Below the pieces are notes generated by a model that was not told the DNA's origin, made no database searches, and worked only from the letters and a program-made list of their open reading frames with translations. A stretch of DNA of 64,000 bases from the NCBI GenBank assembly GCA_013399855.1, contig VXAY01004360.1, forward strand, positions 2,682,836 to 2,746,835, given 5' to 3'. Position numbers and translations under genes: made by a program. This document shows positions 1 through 12,600 of the stretch, one piece after another (position 1 is the stretch's first letter; each line of letters opens with the position of its first letter). This DNA is from Oxyruncus cristatus (lineage: Eukaryota > Chordata > Aves > Passeriformes > Cotingidae).

Positions 1-666
1 TAAACAAAATGAATAAAAAATTTAACAAGATGTATTTCTGTCTCTAAAGATTTCCATGTTTAATGGTTTAGAACACCACAGTGTCCCTACCTGAGGCTGA
101 AGAATGAGACAGGTACTGCCTTCATATATGAAATACCTACGTGACCCCAACTTCGAGGGATACAGGTTTGAAGTCAAACTAGGTCTTTTAAATTTAACAC
201 TGTGCACTGTACAGTATTCTTAATTTCCTCCTCATTATATTCTGCGAGCTCTTACGGAACCTACAAACCACTCTCCCTCACCACTAACATGACCAGATAT
301 GCTCATCCGTAGGCCAGTAATGTGCATCACGTCATGGGAATACACAGGGACTGGTTGCATGACCAGACATTCACACAACTAACGTGTGGTGGGACTGCTC
401 AGGTGCCAGAAGCAGGTCCAGTCCCACAATGACAGAGGACCTTCAGGAAAGGCCTCTACGCCCACTATTTCACTGCTCTCTGCCCACAGCTAAGGAAAAT
501 TCTTTTTCACCATTCCATTCTGTTCTGGTGGGCTGAATCTGGGAAGCACATCTAGAGAAACCCTTCTTTACCTATCCTTGCCGTAGCATTTGCTTCATAA
601 AATTAAAATGGGGCTTCTTACATTATTAGGTTTCATGGGCAACATTTTTTAAAAACACTGTATTGG

Positions 667-745
667 CATATATATATATACTCGTATATATACACACACA
701 TACACATAAAATATGTATATATATAAAAATATATGTGTACATACA
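667..745. repeat. Compound TA/CA microsatellite
   Basis: Runs of alternating TA interrupted by CTCG, then CA repeats and further TATA/TGTA steps over about 80 bp. It is a simple-sequence tract likely to vary in length between individuals. Confidence 0.8.
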
Positions 746-2119
746 AACACAACAAAAGCACATCACTTTTTGTAAAGTCGTATAATTCACTCAGTTGTGC
801 ATTGAAATAAAGCAAGTATTTTAATTAATGTTTAATTGGCTAACTTCAGCAGGCAGCCCCCCGCTTACACTTAACACACTAATACCACCCATACATAACA
901 TTATTTCCTAGTTATTTTTAAGGGTTTTTTCCCTTTCATTATTTTCAATCACACGTTATGGAAGTTATGACGTAAATAAAAAAAGGGCACTAAGTGTGGT
1001 AGCATTGAGAACATAACAGCAGTACCCTGTGACAGCTGCAGCGCAAAGATGAAGGACCATGCTGAAAGGATAAACTAAGAAATTTCAGACTGAACACTAA
1101 ATTCAAAGAAGATTTTAAGAGACCAGGAACTCTGCAGTAAGAAGTCTGAATATTTTAGTCTGAATATTTTATTTATCCTGGTAAACAAAGCTATTCAATT
1201 GAATTGTGAAGAAGTTGTTGGTTTTCATTTCCTCAGCTAATTAAAATTGGTTTGGAGTACTACAATTCAACATATTTGAAATCCTTATAAAACCGCAAAG
1301 ACCAAAAATGATTTAGGAGTGAGCAGAAATTATGAACAGAAGCAAATTAAAGTTTTTCAACAAAAATAACCATGTTTCACAGCAGCTAAACTATTCATAG
1401 GGAATACACAGTCCCAAAGTTATTTAGTATAGCAAACTCAGAAAACAAACACATATTATGAAGTCTGAATCAACTGCCAGGGAGTGGTGGGGTGTGGAAT
1501 AAAGACTAAAGGAACTTGAGAACACACAAAAAAAACTGACTAAGAAGAAATTAAGGAATGCTCACTGGATAAAGCAAAGTATTAGCTACAAAGCTATAAA
1601 GCTCAGCTTCGAGATATTATTAAAATCTTACATGTTATACATTTTACATTTTGTATCAAAATTATACTGTCTTACATAAACATCATCTTACTTGCCTTTC
1701 TCCACAACCGTGCGTCCTGCACACTAAAACTTTAGATATCTATGCCATTCCACCAGTAATGCTAAAAAAATATTGCAAACTCAACTTTAAATCAATCTTT
1801 TAACCAACACACAAGCTGACTACTACATTCCCTATCTCCCAAGAAAAACAGCAGCCTCTAATGTTTTATGATTTTGGATTATGACTAAAAGAATAATCAG
1901 TTAGTAAAATAATCTGGATTAAAAAAATAGAACAATATAGTATACTAAGAAAAAAAGGAGGAATCTGTATTACTCTCAAGTTTGCAACTTTATTTATGTT
2001 GTCTGAACACTATTCAGAATTTCAAATTGAGAAATCGCTGACTTACACTGCAACACATTCTGCTAAATGTTACGCCAGTTCCTTTTCCAGAACCTTCACA
2101 AATTGTTCCATGGCAGCTC

Positions 2120-2720
2120 AACCCAAACTGTAGGTATAAACCCTCTGACTCTTTCTGGATAGCTATTCCTTCCAGACCCCTGATCATTCTCATTACCTCT
2201 ATGAGGCCCTCCAATTTTTTCATTTCTAAAGCAGGATGCCTAGGCAAGGCAATACTTCAACTGAGACCTCAACAAGCTTAAGTTACTCAGAACAATTAAC
2301 TTATAAACCACATTCTTATTAGCACATCCCAGGCTGCTGTTTTCCCTAATCCAAAAATTCAGTTCATTGACCCCAAATTATCTTCTCTTTTACCTCAGCC
2401 TTACTAGTTTTCCCTGCTTTCATATTCATATACAACTCTTATGTCCTCCTACAACAAGCGGACTCTACATTTGTGTAATGAATTCCACGTTGTTGACTTC
2501 AGGCACAGTAATTTCAAGAGAGAATTAAAATTCAAAGCTATCTTTAAAAGCATTTGGTATGATTTACTTCTTCTCTTAAGCATATTTTTTAACCCACCAA
2601 CCAAGTTTTTCTTGAATGTCCTAGAGATCCAAGATGAAGGAGAATTCTGCAGGACCCTACCTGAGGTGCAGTCTTAATTGACTCATCAGTAACCAATTAT
2701 CTCAGATTAAGCCAATTACT
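2120..2720 (-). mobile_element. Old L3/CR1-like LINE fragment, antisense on plus strand
   Basis: The plus strand follows, with many substitutions and small indels, the reverse complement of the ancient amniote L3/CR1 family 3' half. In order I see counterparts of the consensus blocks around CCAGACCCCTGATCATTCT (2172-2190), CCTCCAATTTTTTCAT, GAGACCTCAACAAG, ACATCCCAG, GAATTCCACGTTGTTGACTT (about 2480-2499) and CTGCAGGACCCTACC (2647-2661). Order and spacing match the family, so this is one co-linear insertion, several hundred bp long. It lies in QKI's own transcriptional orientation. The family was recognised from memory; subfamily and exact ends are uncertain. Confidence 0.65.
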
Positions 2721-5700
2721 GCTTTAACAAATGATCTCCTATTTTTTGTACTAATGGATCACTGTCACTATTCAGTTCCTCAGACAACCATCGTAAAGTC
2801 CTCGTTCAGAACTCACTGGAAAAAATAATTCCAACTCTTTTGGCAGTGTGACAGAGCACTGATGAACAAGACCACAGCTCAGGAACACAAAACAGAACAA
2901 GCCTTCTACTTGGCCAGTCTCAAAAGTTTTGTCAGAATCTTGTTGTATCCACAACTACTGCTTCTCTTATCTGTCAGGCCAGCTAGACTATCAAACAGAA
3001 TTATCAGAATGAGACATCTGACACATTCAAAAGACCATTCTTAACATCTAACTCAACATTTCTCATGCTCTTTGTCTCATACTCTCACCCACTCACACCC
3101 TTTGTCACTTTGTGTTTCCCAACAAATAACCTGTGTTAAGGAATACAGCTTGTTCTAACATTTGTACAGAGCCAAATATAAGAATATTTCCCTTTAATTT
3201 CTAACAGCTTTCTCCTTTCTCCATTTGGCTAGGGCTGTGGGATTCACCTTATCCCCAGAGAATTGCTAGTAAAGAAACGGCGGTGGCTCAGAAATCAGTT
3301 TGAACAATTAAAGACCAGATACTTAGATACTTTGAATGTATCTAAACTCACACTGCCTAACAACTCTACTTACATCAGAAATTCCCTGATAAAAACTTTC
3401 TGTATTCCCTATGTATAGAAAAACTATTTCCCAAGTAGACTGGGTGCTTTTATAGTCCTTCTATGCCTCACCAGGCCCTACACCCAGAATAAAAGTAGTA
3501 AAGGAAAATAAGAATGAACGATGCCAAAGACTCAGAGCTGCTGATTAATAAGAGATTGCAAAGAAGTCTCTCTGGTTTTTATAGTATGGGAAATGCAGTG
3601 TTTAAGGAACTTTCATTACAGTTAAAATGTGAAGAACTTGAAGTAGTCCAGCAGTACTATATTTCATACTACTATTCTGACTTTCGTATTTTGTTTTTCT
3701 TTTAACTATGAAAACAAGATGTTACAATATCTAATTTAACTGATGAAAAAAAAATCTTTACTTCATTACTGCAGATGAATTTGAAAAAATCTAATTTGAT
3801 TGAAATATTCAAATCTACCAAGAAAGAACGTAAGCACATGCATTTGATTAAACAGCTATTTAACTCAATTAAAAACTGATTTATTCTACCATCTTATTAG
3901 CAAATGTTCCAGTGATTTACTAAACACTGACTTTGCAAAGTTAGTTACTTATCACTGGACAAACGCCAAAACAAACTATGCTTCAAGTCTATTTCAACAA
4001 AAAGAAATCAAGAAAACTCTTAGAGCTTTTATGTTCCTTAGGTACAATGCTCATTTGAGTACTTTTTATATAGAGCCTAAACATTATTTTACAGAAAGTC
4101 TCCAGAAAACCTCATCAGTTCCTCATTATACCAAAACCAAAAGATGCTCTACACTTTATGTTGACTTTAATTAAGGATACTTTAAGACATAATAATAAGC
4201 AACTAAATTCAGGAAAAAAACTCTAAACAGACAAAAATGAGCCCTTTCTTTGCAAATGATTCATAACAAATGTTTTACAATATGTCTGTGTTTCTATTAA
4301 TCTAGCATTTGGTCCCACCTTCTGATCTCCAACTTAGAAAAATCACATAAATCCTACGATTTCCTTAAAAAACCCACTGTAATTACAACAACTGAGTACT
4401 TTTAACTATAAATGTCCATTCTCAATGATGTTATTTCATTCTTAACTGCCTGCAGAAATCAGCTTCAGTATAGTTATGACATATATGAAAACAAGTTCTA
4501 CATTTTGAGACTACTTTTACATTTCATTAATTCAATTTTTTTAAACCATAACAGGACAAAAACTTCACACTTTCAATGAGTTAGAGAGCAGCCTAGCCCT
4601 TCCCTTAGCCGTATTTTTATCCCAGTCAGTTACACGTTTGATGTAACTCTGCCAGCTGAAAGTGGATTTTCATCAAAAGAGAAAACTGTATCTTATACGC
4701 AGCCTTCTACATAGCCAAGTTAGCTTTTAAGACTGCATACTGACACATTAAACAAACTAAAGCATCCCAAAATTGTGGTTCAAAATGTCCTGGTGGTTAG
4801 TTTGCTTTTTAAAGACACAGAGAGCAGCCTTTTTTGATCATTCCATTTTCATATGATTTTCCCCACCAAATAAAAAGCATCTAACGACCAGGACTGTGCA
4901 CGGTTCAGGGGTTAAAATATGTCAAGGCTAAGATGCAACTGAAAACTGCATGTTATCACAGAGAATATCTGGCAATTTTATTTGAAGCAGCAATGCTGAC
5001 AGCCAGATTAGCCACTTTGGAGGAAACCTTCTATGTCTTCAGATTGTAACAGTCTTATTCCAAGACCATTTAGGAGATAACTTAATCTGACAGAGTCACA
5101 GGCTCAAGTGCCAACCATGGAAGTGAAGTAATGAAGAGACACAAAGGAACTGCAAGACAAGGAAGGCATTCAAAAGAAAGCGTGATGAATGTGTATGACA
5201 CAATGTTGTTTGTTTAATGTGAGTACTCTCTGTGAGCAAGATTAGCATTGCTCCTAAATATTATCCTTTTTTTTTAAAGATACAATTAAATTCAAATACG
5301 TTATTTTCACGCATGGATTTTAGGAAGAAAATCAGCTAGTGCATTTAATTGAAACATTTATATGCAAACTTAAATTGGAAATATTAACACAGAAGATAAA
5401 AAAAAGCACTATGTTGACAAATACTCAGAAAACAAGACTGAAAACTCAGTAAAATCTTTCACTGACCCACCAAAATAAGCAAATTTAGGCTTGATTTTTT
5501 TATTACTTTCTTTTTGCAGGAATATTGGTTTATGATACTGGTAATATAGTCATTTTTCCATAAAATATTTCTGCATTTATTAGCAAAAGCATGGATTGCT
5601 TTCAGCTGAGTTTTAGATAACAATTAAAAAATCATAAACACATATGGCTGGTTTGATTTTTTGAAAGCCTGTAACTTGAAGCAAGTATAAAAAGACAAAC

Positions 5701-6014
5701 AAAATATAGCATATTAAACCTTAAGAAGGTAAGATCGTACACTTTCAGTTAGGTAGTTTAGTGTTTAATAAAGAAAACAAAGCTTGTAGCATAATATTAT
5801 ACATAGGTACCTTTGAGATTAAATTTCTGGGAAAGTATGAAACATTTTTGTAGGGGAAAAGAAAAATCCAAGGGGCAATTTACCTGACCTTACACAGAAT
5901 ATGCTTTCTAGCAATAATATTTTCCAACATTTATTCAATTAACGTATCATGACCATATAACTGTTTTCACAATGACAACTCTGTAAAAAAAAATTGGCTT
6001 TTGGCTGTTACTTT

Positions 6015-6046
6015 GGGGATTTGGGGTTTTGCGGGGGCTTGGGGGG
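6015..6046 (+). promoter_or_regulatory. Putative G-quadruplex tract
   Basis: The plus strand has four G-runs of 4, 4, 5 and 6 at 6015-6018, 6023-6026, 6033-6037 and 6041-6046. The loops are 4, 6 and 3 nt, which meets the usual G4 pattern. It sits on the template strand of QKI, so the DNA, not the pre-mRNA, would fold. The flanks are T-rich, like other passerine T/G low-complexity tracts. Confidence 0.6.
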
Positions 6047-8935
6047 TTTTCGGTTAGTTAGGTTTTTTACAAGCACATGTGTAGTTATGTGTTTAAGTAC
6101 ATGTAGGTATACAAAAACACATATGGACACAATTTCAAGAGAACGAACATGTAGACCTGTACACATTTTTTTTCCTTTAGTAAAGATGACCATGAATAAA
6201 ATTGACAATAAAATTACAGCGGGGATGGATTAAAGGCATAGTCTTTCAGTTAACATTTACAGCCCCCAACCCTTTCGTTCAGTAAAAGTACTTTCTTTAA
6301 ATACCACTGGCTCGTTCCATATAGAAGATGACAGCAGTACATTTTTGATAGGTTGTGATTAAGGAAATAGATTCCATTAATAGAAAACCTCAAATATATT
6401 CCATGCCTTATTAAGTGATTTCAGTGATCCAACACCATGCTTACCACAACAGAAAACAGCTAAACAGCTTTTGCTGCAACAATAATAAGAATTACTATCA
6501 AATAAAACCAAGTGCATTGCAAACACAGCTCACTCAGTGACCATACTGTAGATTAGCTGGAAACAAAGGCAAAGGTTACATAAACAGCCACTTCTATACA
6601 TTAAAGAAAACAAGTGGGAAAAGTATAATATTTCAAAACTAAAATAATTTTGAGATTGTGAAATCTTTCATTAACTGCATTAGCATGTATTTTGAGGAAT
6701 AAATATGCTCCAGTGGAATTTGGCAAGTGTTTAGCACAGTTAAGAAAAATAGATTATCTGATGAGATTTTACAGGGAGAGGAAGTTGACAAAGCAGATGG
6801 TATTATCATCTGTCCATACAGTGAACACAGACAATAGTAACCACATTTAGAAGTTAATTTTTACATATAAACCAACTTCAGTAGTTGTTAAGACTGCTAG
6901 TGACAACATGTGAAGTTGTTTCCTGAAATCCCTTCCAAAACCACCTACTACTGGTAACAGAAGAGATGCTGCAGACAACAATGCATGAGAAACATTCCCT
7001 CCATCCCTAAATACAGGAGATTTTCTAAGCAAAAGAACCAAGTAAAGGACAAAGTACATATGTAGTGAACACCAGCAGGACACGTATAATCTGCTTATGT
7101 CAAATATATCCACTTACATTTGCTGTGTGTATCTGACATACACCATTCTAATACTATAATCGAAGCCAAATGAGAACTATTGAAGCATTTAAGTGATGCA
7201 GTTAAGTAGTAAATTAGAAATGCTGTGCTGAAAGCAACTCACACAAGCAATTTATCATTAAATAATCTCTTCATGACTCAAACACAAATACAAAACCTTT
7301 AAGGTACTGGAGAACAAAATACACAACATCAACCCTTAGAAAATTAGCATCTGTCATATTTTCAGTTAGGTACTTTTGTGCTGGATTAACAAAATCAAAA
7401 CCTCGAGAACATAATTTGAAATATCTCCAAGATGACTTCAAATGTTAGCAATTTAATCCCCAAAATTTAATAAAAGGATCATTACAGCTAAAATATTTAA
7501 AATAGTTCCAGTTCTCTACAATTTGAGTTGTCACAAAGAAAAAAGCAAAACCTTTATCACTGGTAAAGTGAGATAATGAAAAGATTTTTCTTTTCCCTAG
7601 TTTAGTAGGTGGCTAAGCACAGTTTTCAGTACATATGTAACTCACTAAGACTGGTTCCATATTTATTTAGTACACTGGATACTTTTTAACACAGATTATA
7701 TGGTTTGGATTTTTTTTGTTCCTAATTCAGTTACCATAATCACTTCTCAACACCAAAGCCAGATAATAACTTGTCCTGTTATGGGCAAGAACCAAAAATT
7801 ATTGTGGAAGTAAGACCAGCTTAGTCTAGTTCAAAAATTTCTGTATGTAAAATATGCCTTAATGCAAAAACAAAGGATATGAACATAATTGTAATATATC
7901 ACCAAAACACAGCATTTGTGCAGCAGGAGAACAAAGTTAACATTCAGTGTTTTGAAGTCTGTGATACATTATACAAAAATACCGGCATCCAGAGGAATAC
8001 AATTAACGCAAAGGTTTCGCCTATTACACATCTCAGAGGTTACAATGACAAATTCAGACAGTAAAAAGAGTAAATGAGTTCTCTCCATATAGACACGTAT
8101 ATCTATTACTGTCCCAGATTTAACATAGGTATTACATAATGCAGTTAGCGCAGCAGTAATTTTGGTAACATGTCACAATCCTTTAAATTACATTATTTTT
8201 TATCGGATTTTTAAAGCACAACTTCTGAAGTCAATGAGAACAGTATAGATTCTATGGGGTATCTAGAAAGAAGAAAGCTCCCCAGAAAGTTTATCAAGCT
8301 TACTCGTAAGCACTATTTGGAGCAGGGAAGAACACATCAAAGCTCTGTTCTAAGTACCGAGGTATTTATGTTGAATGGCATGCATGAGTCAGTCCTCCTC
8401 GATGCTGTTTAACCTCTAACTCACCTCATCTAGAATGCTGGTAGAATCCCATCAGTACAATTCAGACACTGAGTTCTTCACATTACGCTCGGATTTGAAT
8501 AAAATTTTTTGACTGAACGCCCACATGGTGCGAGTCAGTTGGCTGACCAAAACTGAGCATAATATTTAGCATTCCTTGGACAGTTAGTAAAAAGACCTTG
8601 CCCATATAAAGACTGTACAGATCTTTAATAAGAAATGCTGATACAAATTTACCTGTGTTTTCCAGTAAAGCTTTAACAGTATGACAGTAAAGAATCAGTG
8701 ATGAACAGCAGCTCCCTGTTCTCCCTGTTGGATTAAGAACTGCTGCCTTCCCTTCTTGGACATCAGCAATGTATGTTTCATGATTTAAAGGATAGATTAC
8801 CATAATACACAGTTTGGTCTACCTTAGAACTGCTTGTCTATTACAGTTCCTTACTAGTGATGTTTTTTAAGTGACATTAAAACAGGTGGTACAATAAATA
8901 AGAACTTTTAGGATTTTTTTAATACAACAAATCAG

Positions 8936-8966
8936 TTTTTTTTTTAATTTAATCTTTTTTTTTTCA
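8936..8966. repeat. T-rich tract
   Basis: Two oligo-T runs separated by AATTTAATC on the plus strand. It is one of few long T-runs here; most homopolymers in the window are A on this strand. Confidence 0.6.
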
Positions 8967-9328
8967 TTTAAATTGATTAGTTATAAGAATCACAAGTATT
9001 AAATTTTCACAGGGCAACCCTGAGTCCTACTCAACTATTAAGTTCTCTTTGCTAGTACCTGTTTTATGCCATCACAACATTATTTAAGTTAAATACTACT
9101 TTCAATTATGTTCTGGAGTGTATAAAAAAAAAAAACCCAGCACACCATGTAATTTCAGATAGAAAACTGAGGTTACATTAACTGGGTGATAAATTTTAAC
9201 AGATATATTGCTTGCTACAATAAAAACTAAATTGTTTTTATGAAGCACTACCATACATTTAAAGCCCCAAGACACCACAACAACATAACCATCTTAAAAT
9301 AAAAATATCAACTTATTCCATTCAATAA

Positions 9329-9650
9329 AATCACAGGATGGTTTGGGTTGGAAGGAAACTTGAAGATCATCTAATTCAAAACTCCTGACATGGGCAGAAC
9401 CACCTTCCACTAGACCAGGCCGCCCAAGGCCCCATCCAACCCAATCTTGAACACTTCCAGGGATGGGGCATCCACAGGTTCTCTGGGCAACTCGTTCCAA
9501 TGCCTCATCATCCTCAGTAAAGAGTTTCTTCCTAATACCTAAATTAATTCTACCCTCTTTCAGTTTACATCCACTACCCCTTGTCCTACCCCTATAGGTC
9601 CTTGTGAAAAGTCCGTCTCCTGCCCTCTTGTAGGCCCCCTTCAGGGCACC
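9329..9650 (-). mobile_element. CR1 LINE 3' fragment
   Basis: The plus strand carries the reverse complement of the avian CR1 3' end. It starts with ATCACAGGATGGTTTGGGTT, then GAAGATCATCTA, CACCTTCCACTAGACCAGG, AACACTTCCAGGGATGGGGC, a TTTCTTCCTAATA block, CCCCTTGTCCTA and finally TAGGCCCCCTTCAGG. The element is therefore inserted on the minus strand with its 3' end at about 9329, and is 5'-truncated near 9650 as is usual for CR1. A long open frame over this segment is a by-product of the element, not a gene. Confidence 0.93.
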
Positions 9651-12600
9651 ACAATTTAAATACCACAATTCTGCAATGTTGGCTGTGTAGGTAGACTTCC
9701 CAATTACCAGATTATTTGCATTTGTTCCTGTCTGAGCAGAATATCAGCCACTGATATGTGATCATCCAAAAAGCTCAGAATCTTTCTGATCATAGCTGTA
9801 AACCAGACTATGTGATATCATTTTATATAATTTAATAATATCATCTTAACCCAGCAGGCCACATCCTAATGCTTAAAATGCTCCTTTAAAAAGAAAAAAA
9901 AAAAAAAGGCAAAAAATAAATGCATTTAAAAGTATAGCTGGGATTTAGAATGAATTACTAAATCCTTTAAATCCACAATATTCACCTCTAATAACCTCTG
10001 TGCTGAAAGCTTTGAGACTATGTTTAACTGACAAACAACTTTACAAATGTCATGTAAATACATTAGATCAGGTCTATAAAAAAGGAAAGGGGGGGGTGGG
10101 AATCAGGCTAGCTTCCCAGGTCTTTTTAATAATGGTAATACAGCTTTCCTGATTAAAGAACAAGGAAATCTCAAAGCACAGATTAAAAGGAAAAAAAAAC
10201 AAAACCACAAACCAAAAGTATTACACTGAAGTGTGCAACTTTTTTCTCCAAATTTCTAACCTGCATTTTTTATGAGGACCTGAGTAAACGATCAGGTAGT
10301 CACATTAAATACTTGGTGTTCAGGTATTGAAAATTTTTAATAAAATATTATAATGATAGTTAGATATTTATCTAAATAACAGTTTTTAGCACTGGAATTC
10401 TAGTGAATGTGACAGAGCCTCAGCAGTAGCTACACCTACTTGACTGAATGCATTACAACTAGTCAGAGAAGCCAACATGGAGTTTCCTTTGTTATCTGTT
10501 TTAACTAGGTATCTGTCAGAACTCATCATCAAAATGCATTCATAAGAATTCAGGATAAAGTAAATACTGAATATCCAAAAGTAAGTATCTTCAAAATGTT
10601 ATCTAGGGTACCAACATAATTTTCATCCACATGTTCAGCCACAAAATATAATACAGTCTTCCCAGGAAATCTATTTTCAGCTCCTCTGGGCAGTAGATTC
10701 CCCTTTACTTCTTAAACAAAATGTATACATGTGTTATCAAAGTGGGGGGGGGGAATGGGCATTTTTTTTATGTTAACACAAAGGTAGTATCTTTAATCTC
10801 CAGGGCATTGTTTTGACAGCTTGGCTGCTAAAGAGCTAACAACATTTATTCACAAATTCTTTGACCAATTTGAAGATCAGTCTATCTAACAGCCTACCAA
10901 AAAAATAAGTATCTTATCCTACTAGATTTGGCAAATTACCACAATCTAACACCAACATTTTCTTCAATTCCATTTTCTGAAAACTAACCCAAGATGTAAA
11001 CATTTATGCCAAGAGATTTACCATTTACTTCAAAATTAGGTGATTATTAAGGAGCTTTACTGTTCTAGGATTACATAAGAAGTTTTCTTTCATTTTCACT
11101 TTTCTGTAATAAAATTACACCTCCACCTTATAGTTTTGGCATTAGATAATAGAACCTTAAGATGGAAGCCAGAAGGCAATCCAAACCCAAAGGGAGATGA
11201 CATTTTTTGTGAAAATGAATGCCACCATGAAGACCTGACATTATACTGTCAAGAAACTTCAGAACATTGCAGAAGTTGCACTCCCTAAGTTCCTATAAAG
11301 AGAACCAGTGTAAGTCAGATAAACAGACTACAAATTTAGAAAGAATTTAACAATAACTCTCAAATTACTGACCTCTAACACAAAGCTATAAAAGCTGTGT
11401 TCTTCTGGTTTTTACCGTGCAGAATGAAATCATCACTTCGAAAACACCTAATACTGTGGACAACCGGCACTTCCATTAGATAGATAGAAGGAATAAAGGC
11501 AAGTTTATTAAATAAGCTAAGTTTTGCTGACATTTATTCCCATATTTTTGTATAATGTACCACATAGATAACACTGGTATTAACCTGAACAACTTTCAGA
11601 ATTCAAAAATGAAGATCCACAAAGAGCTGCTGTGCTAATTAAAAAAGGCAACCAGCACTTCGGAAATGGCATCATGTACTAAACGCAAGAGATTTTCAAA
11701 TTAGTATATAGCTCCACAGCCATCAGTCTCTCTATACGGAGATATATAAAAAAAGTAAATCTGACTAAACACAATACATCAAAATCCCTGAGCAAAGCAG
11801 TTCAAATCTCTCTAATCTCTTTTATTCAAGGCCCGAAAATCATATCTGGTGCATCATCCTACTACATGCAGTCCAACTGGGCTTTCGCATACCTATTTTA
11901 GTACTGGCCATAGAGAAGATAAACATATACAGAAACATAAATTAATGCAAGGCCGTCTCAAAATGACAGAAAACCACTCTGGTAGTACTATCGTAACATG
12001 GAGAATCTGCTCCTCTTACGGGAAAAAAAACCCCAGTTCTCAATACTAAGACAAATGAGGCCCATATATCATTGTTGCAGTCTTCTAAAAGCTGAAACTT
12101 GGCTGGTAGGCTACACCTCACTTCTACAAGCACTCTAACAAATTTTAGGGGAAGGGGACATACCAATTCCCACTAAGAAGAGGAGGTTTGGAATTTCCTT
12201 ATCTCTTTCCACCACATCAGTTTAGGCTGCTGCACAAGGACCATTTAAAAACAAAAAACCTGGCACAGTCCTCTCCATTAAAGGTTTTTAACGTGCAGTA
12301 CAGTTCCACTGGCTCTAGCCCTCAGCCTCTTTCAGGGACCTGTTCAACCCAGAGTCAGGCTGCCAACAACACAGACACTTACTGCAAGTACAGAAGAGAG
12401 AACAGAAAGGCTTATTCATTACCAGTTCACCTGCTAAAGGGCCATAAATGAGGTTTTGCTCTTCATTTTTTTGGGGTCAGTTGACAGCTGTAAGCCAGGA
12501 GGAACAATTAAGTTTAGGTTGCAGAACTAAACAGGTTCTTGAGAAGAAACTGGAGAAATCTCAGACAAGAAGCAGCAAACAATATCAAACAGGACTAATC

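Noticed and set aside
9294..9668. 124-codon open frame on the minus strand
   Set aside because: It coincides with the CR1 3' fragment; the frame is a by-product of non-coding CR1 3' sequence, not a gene.
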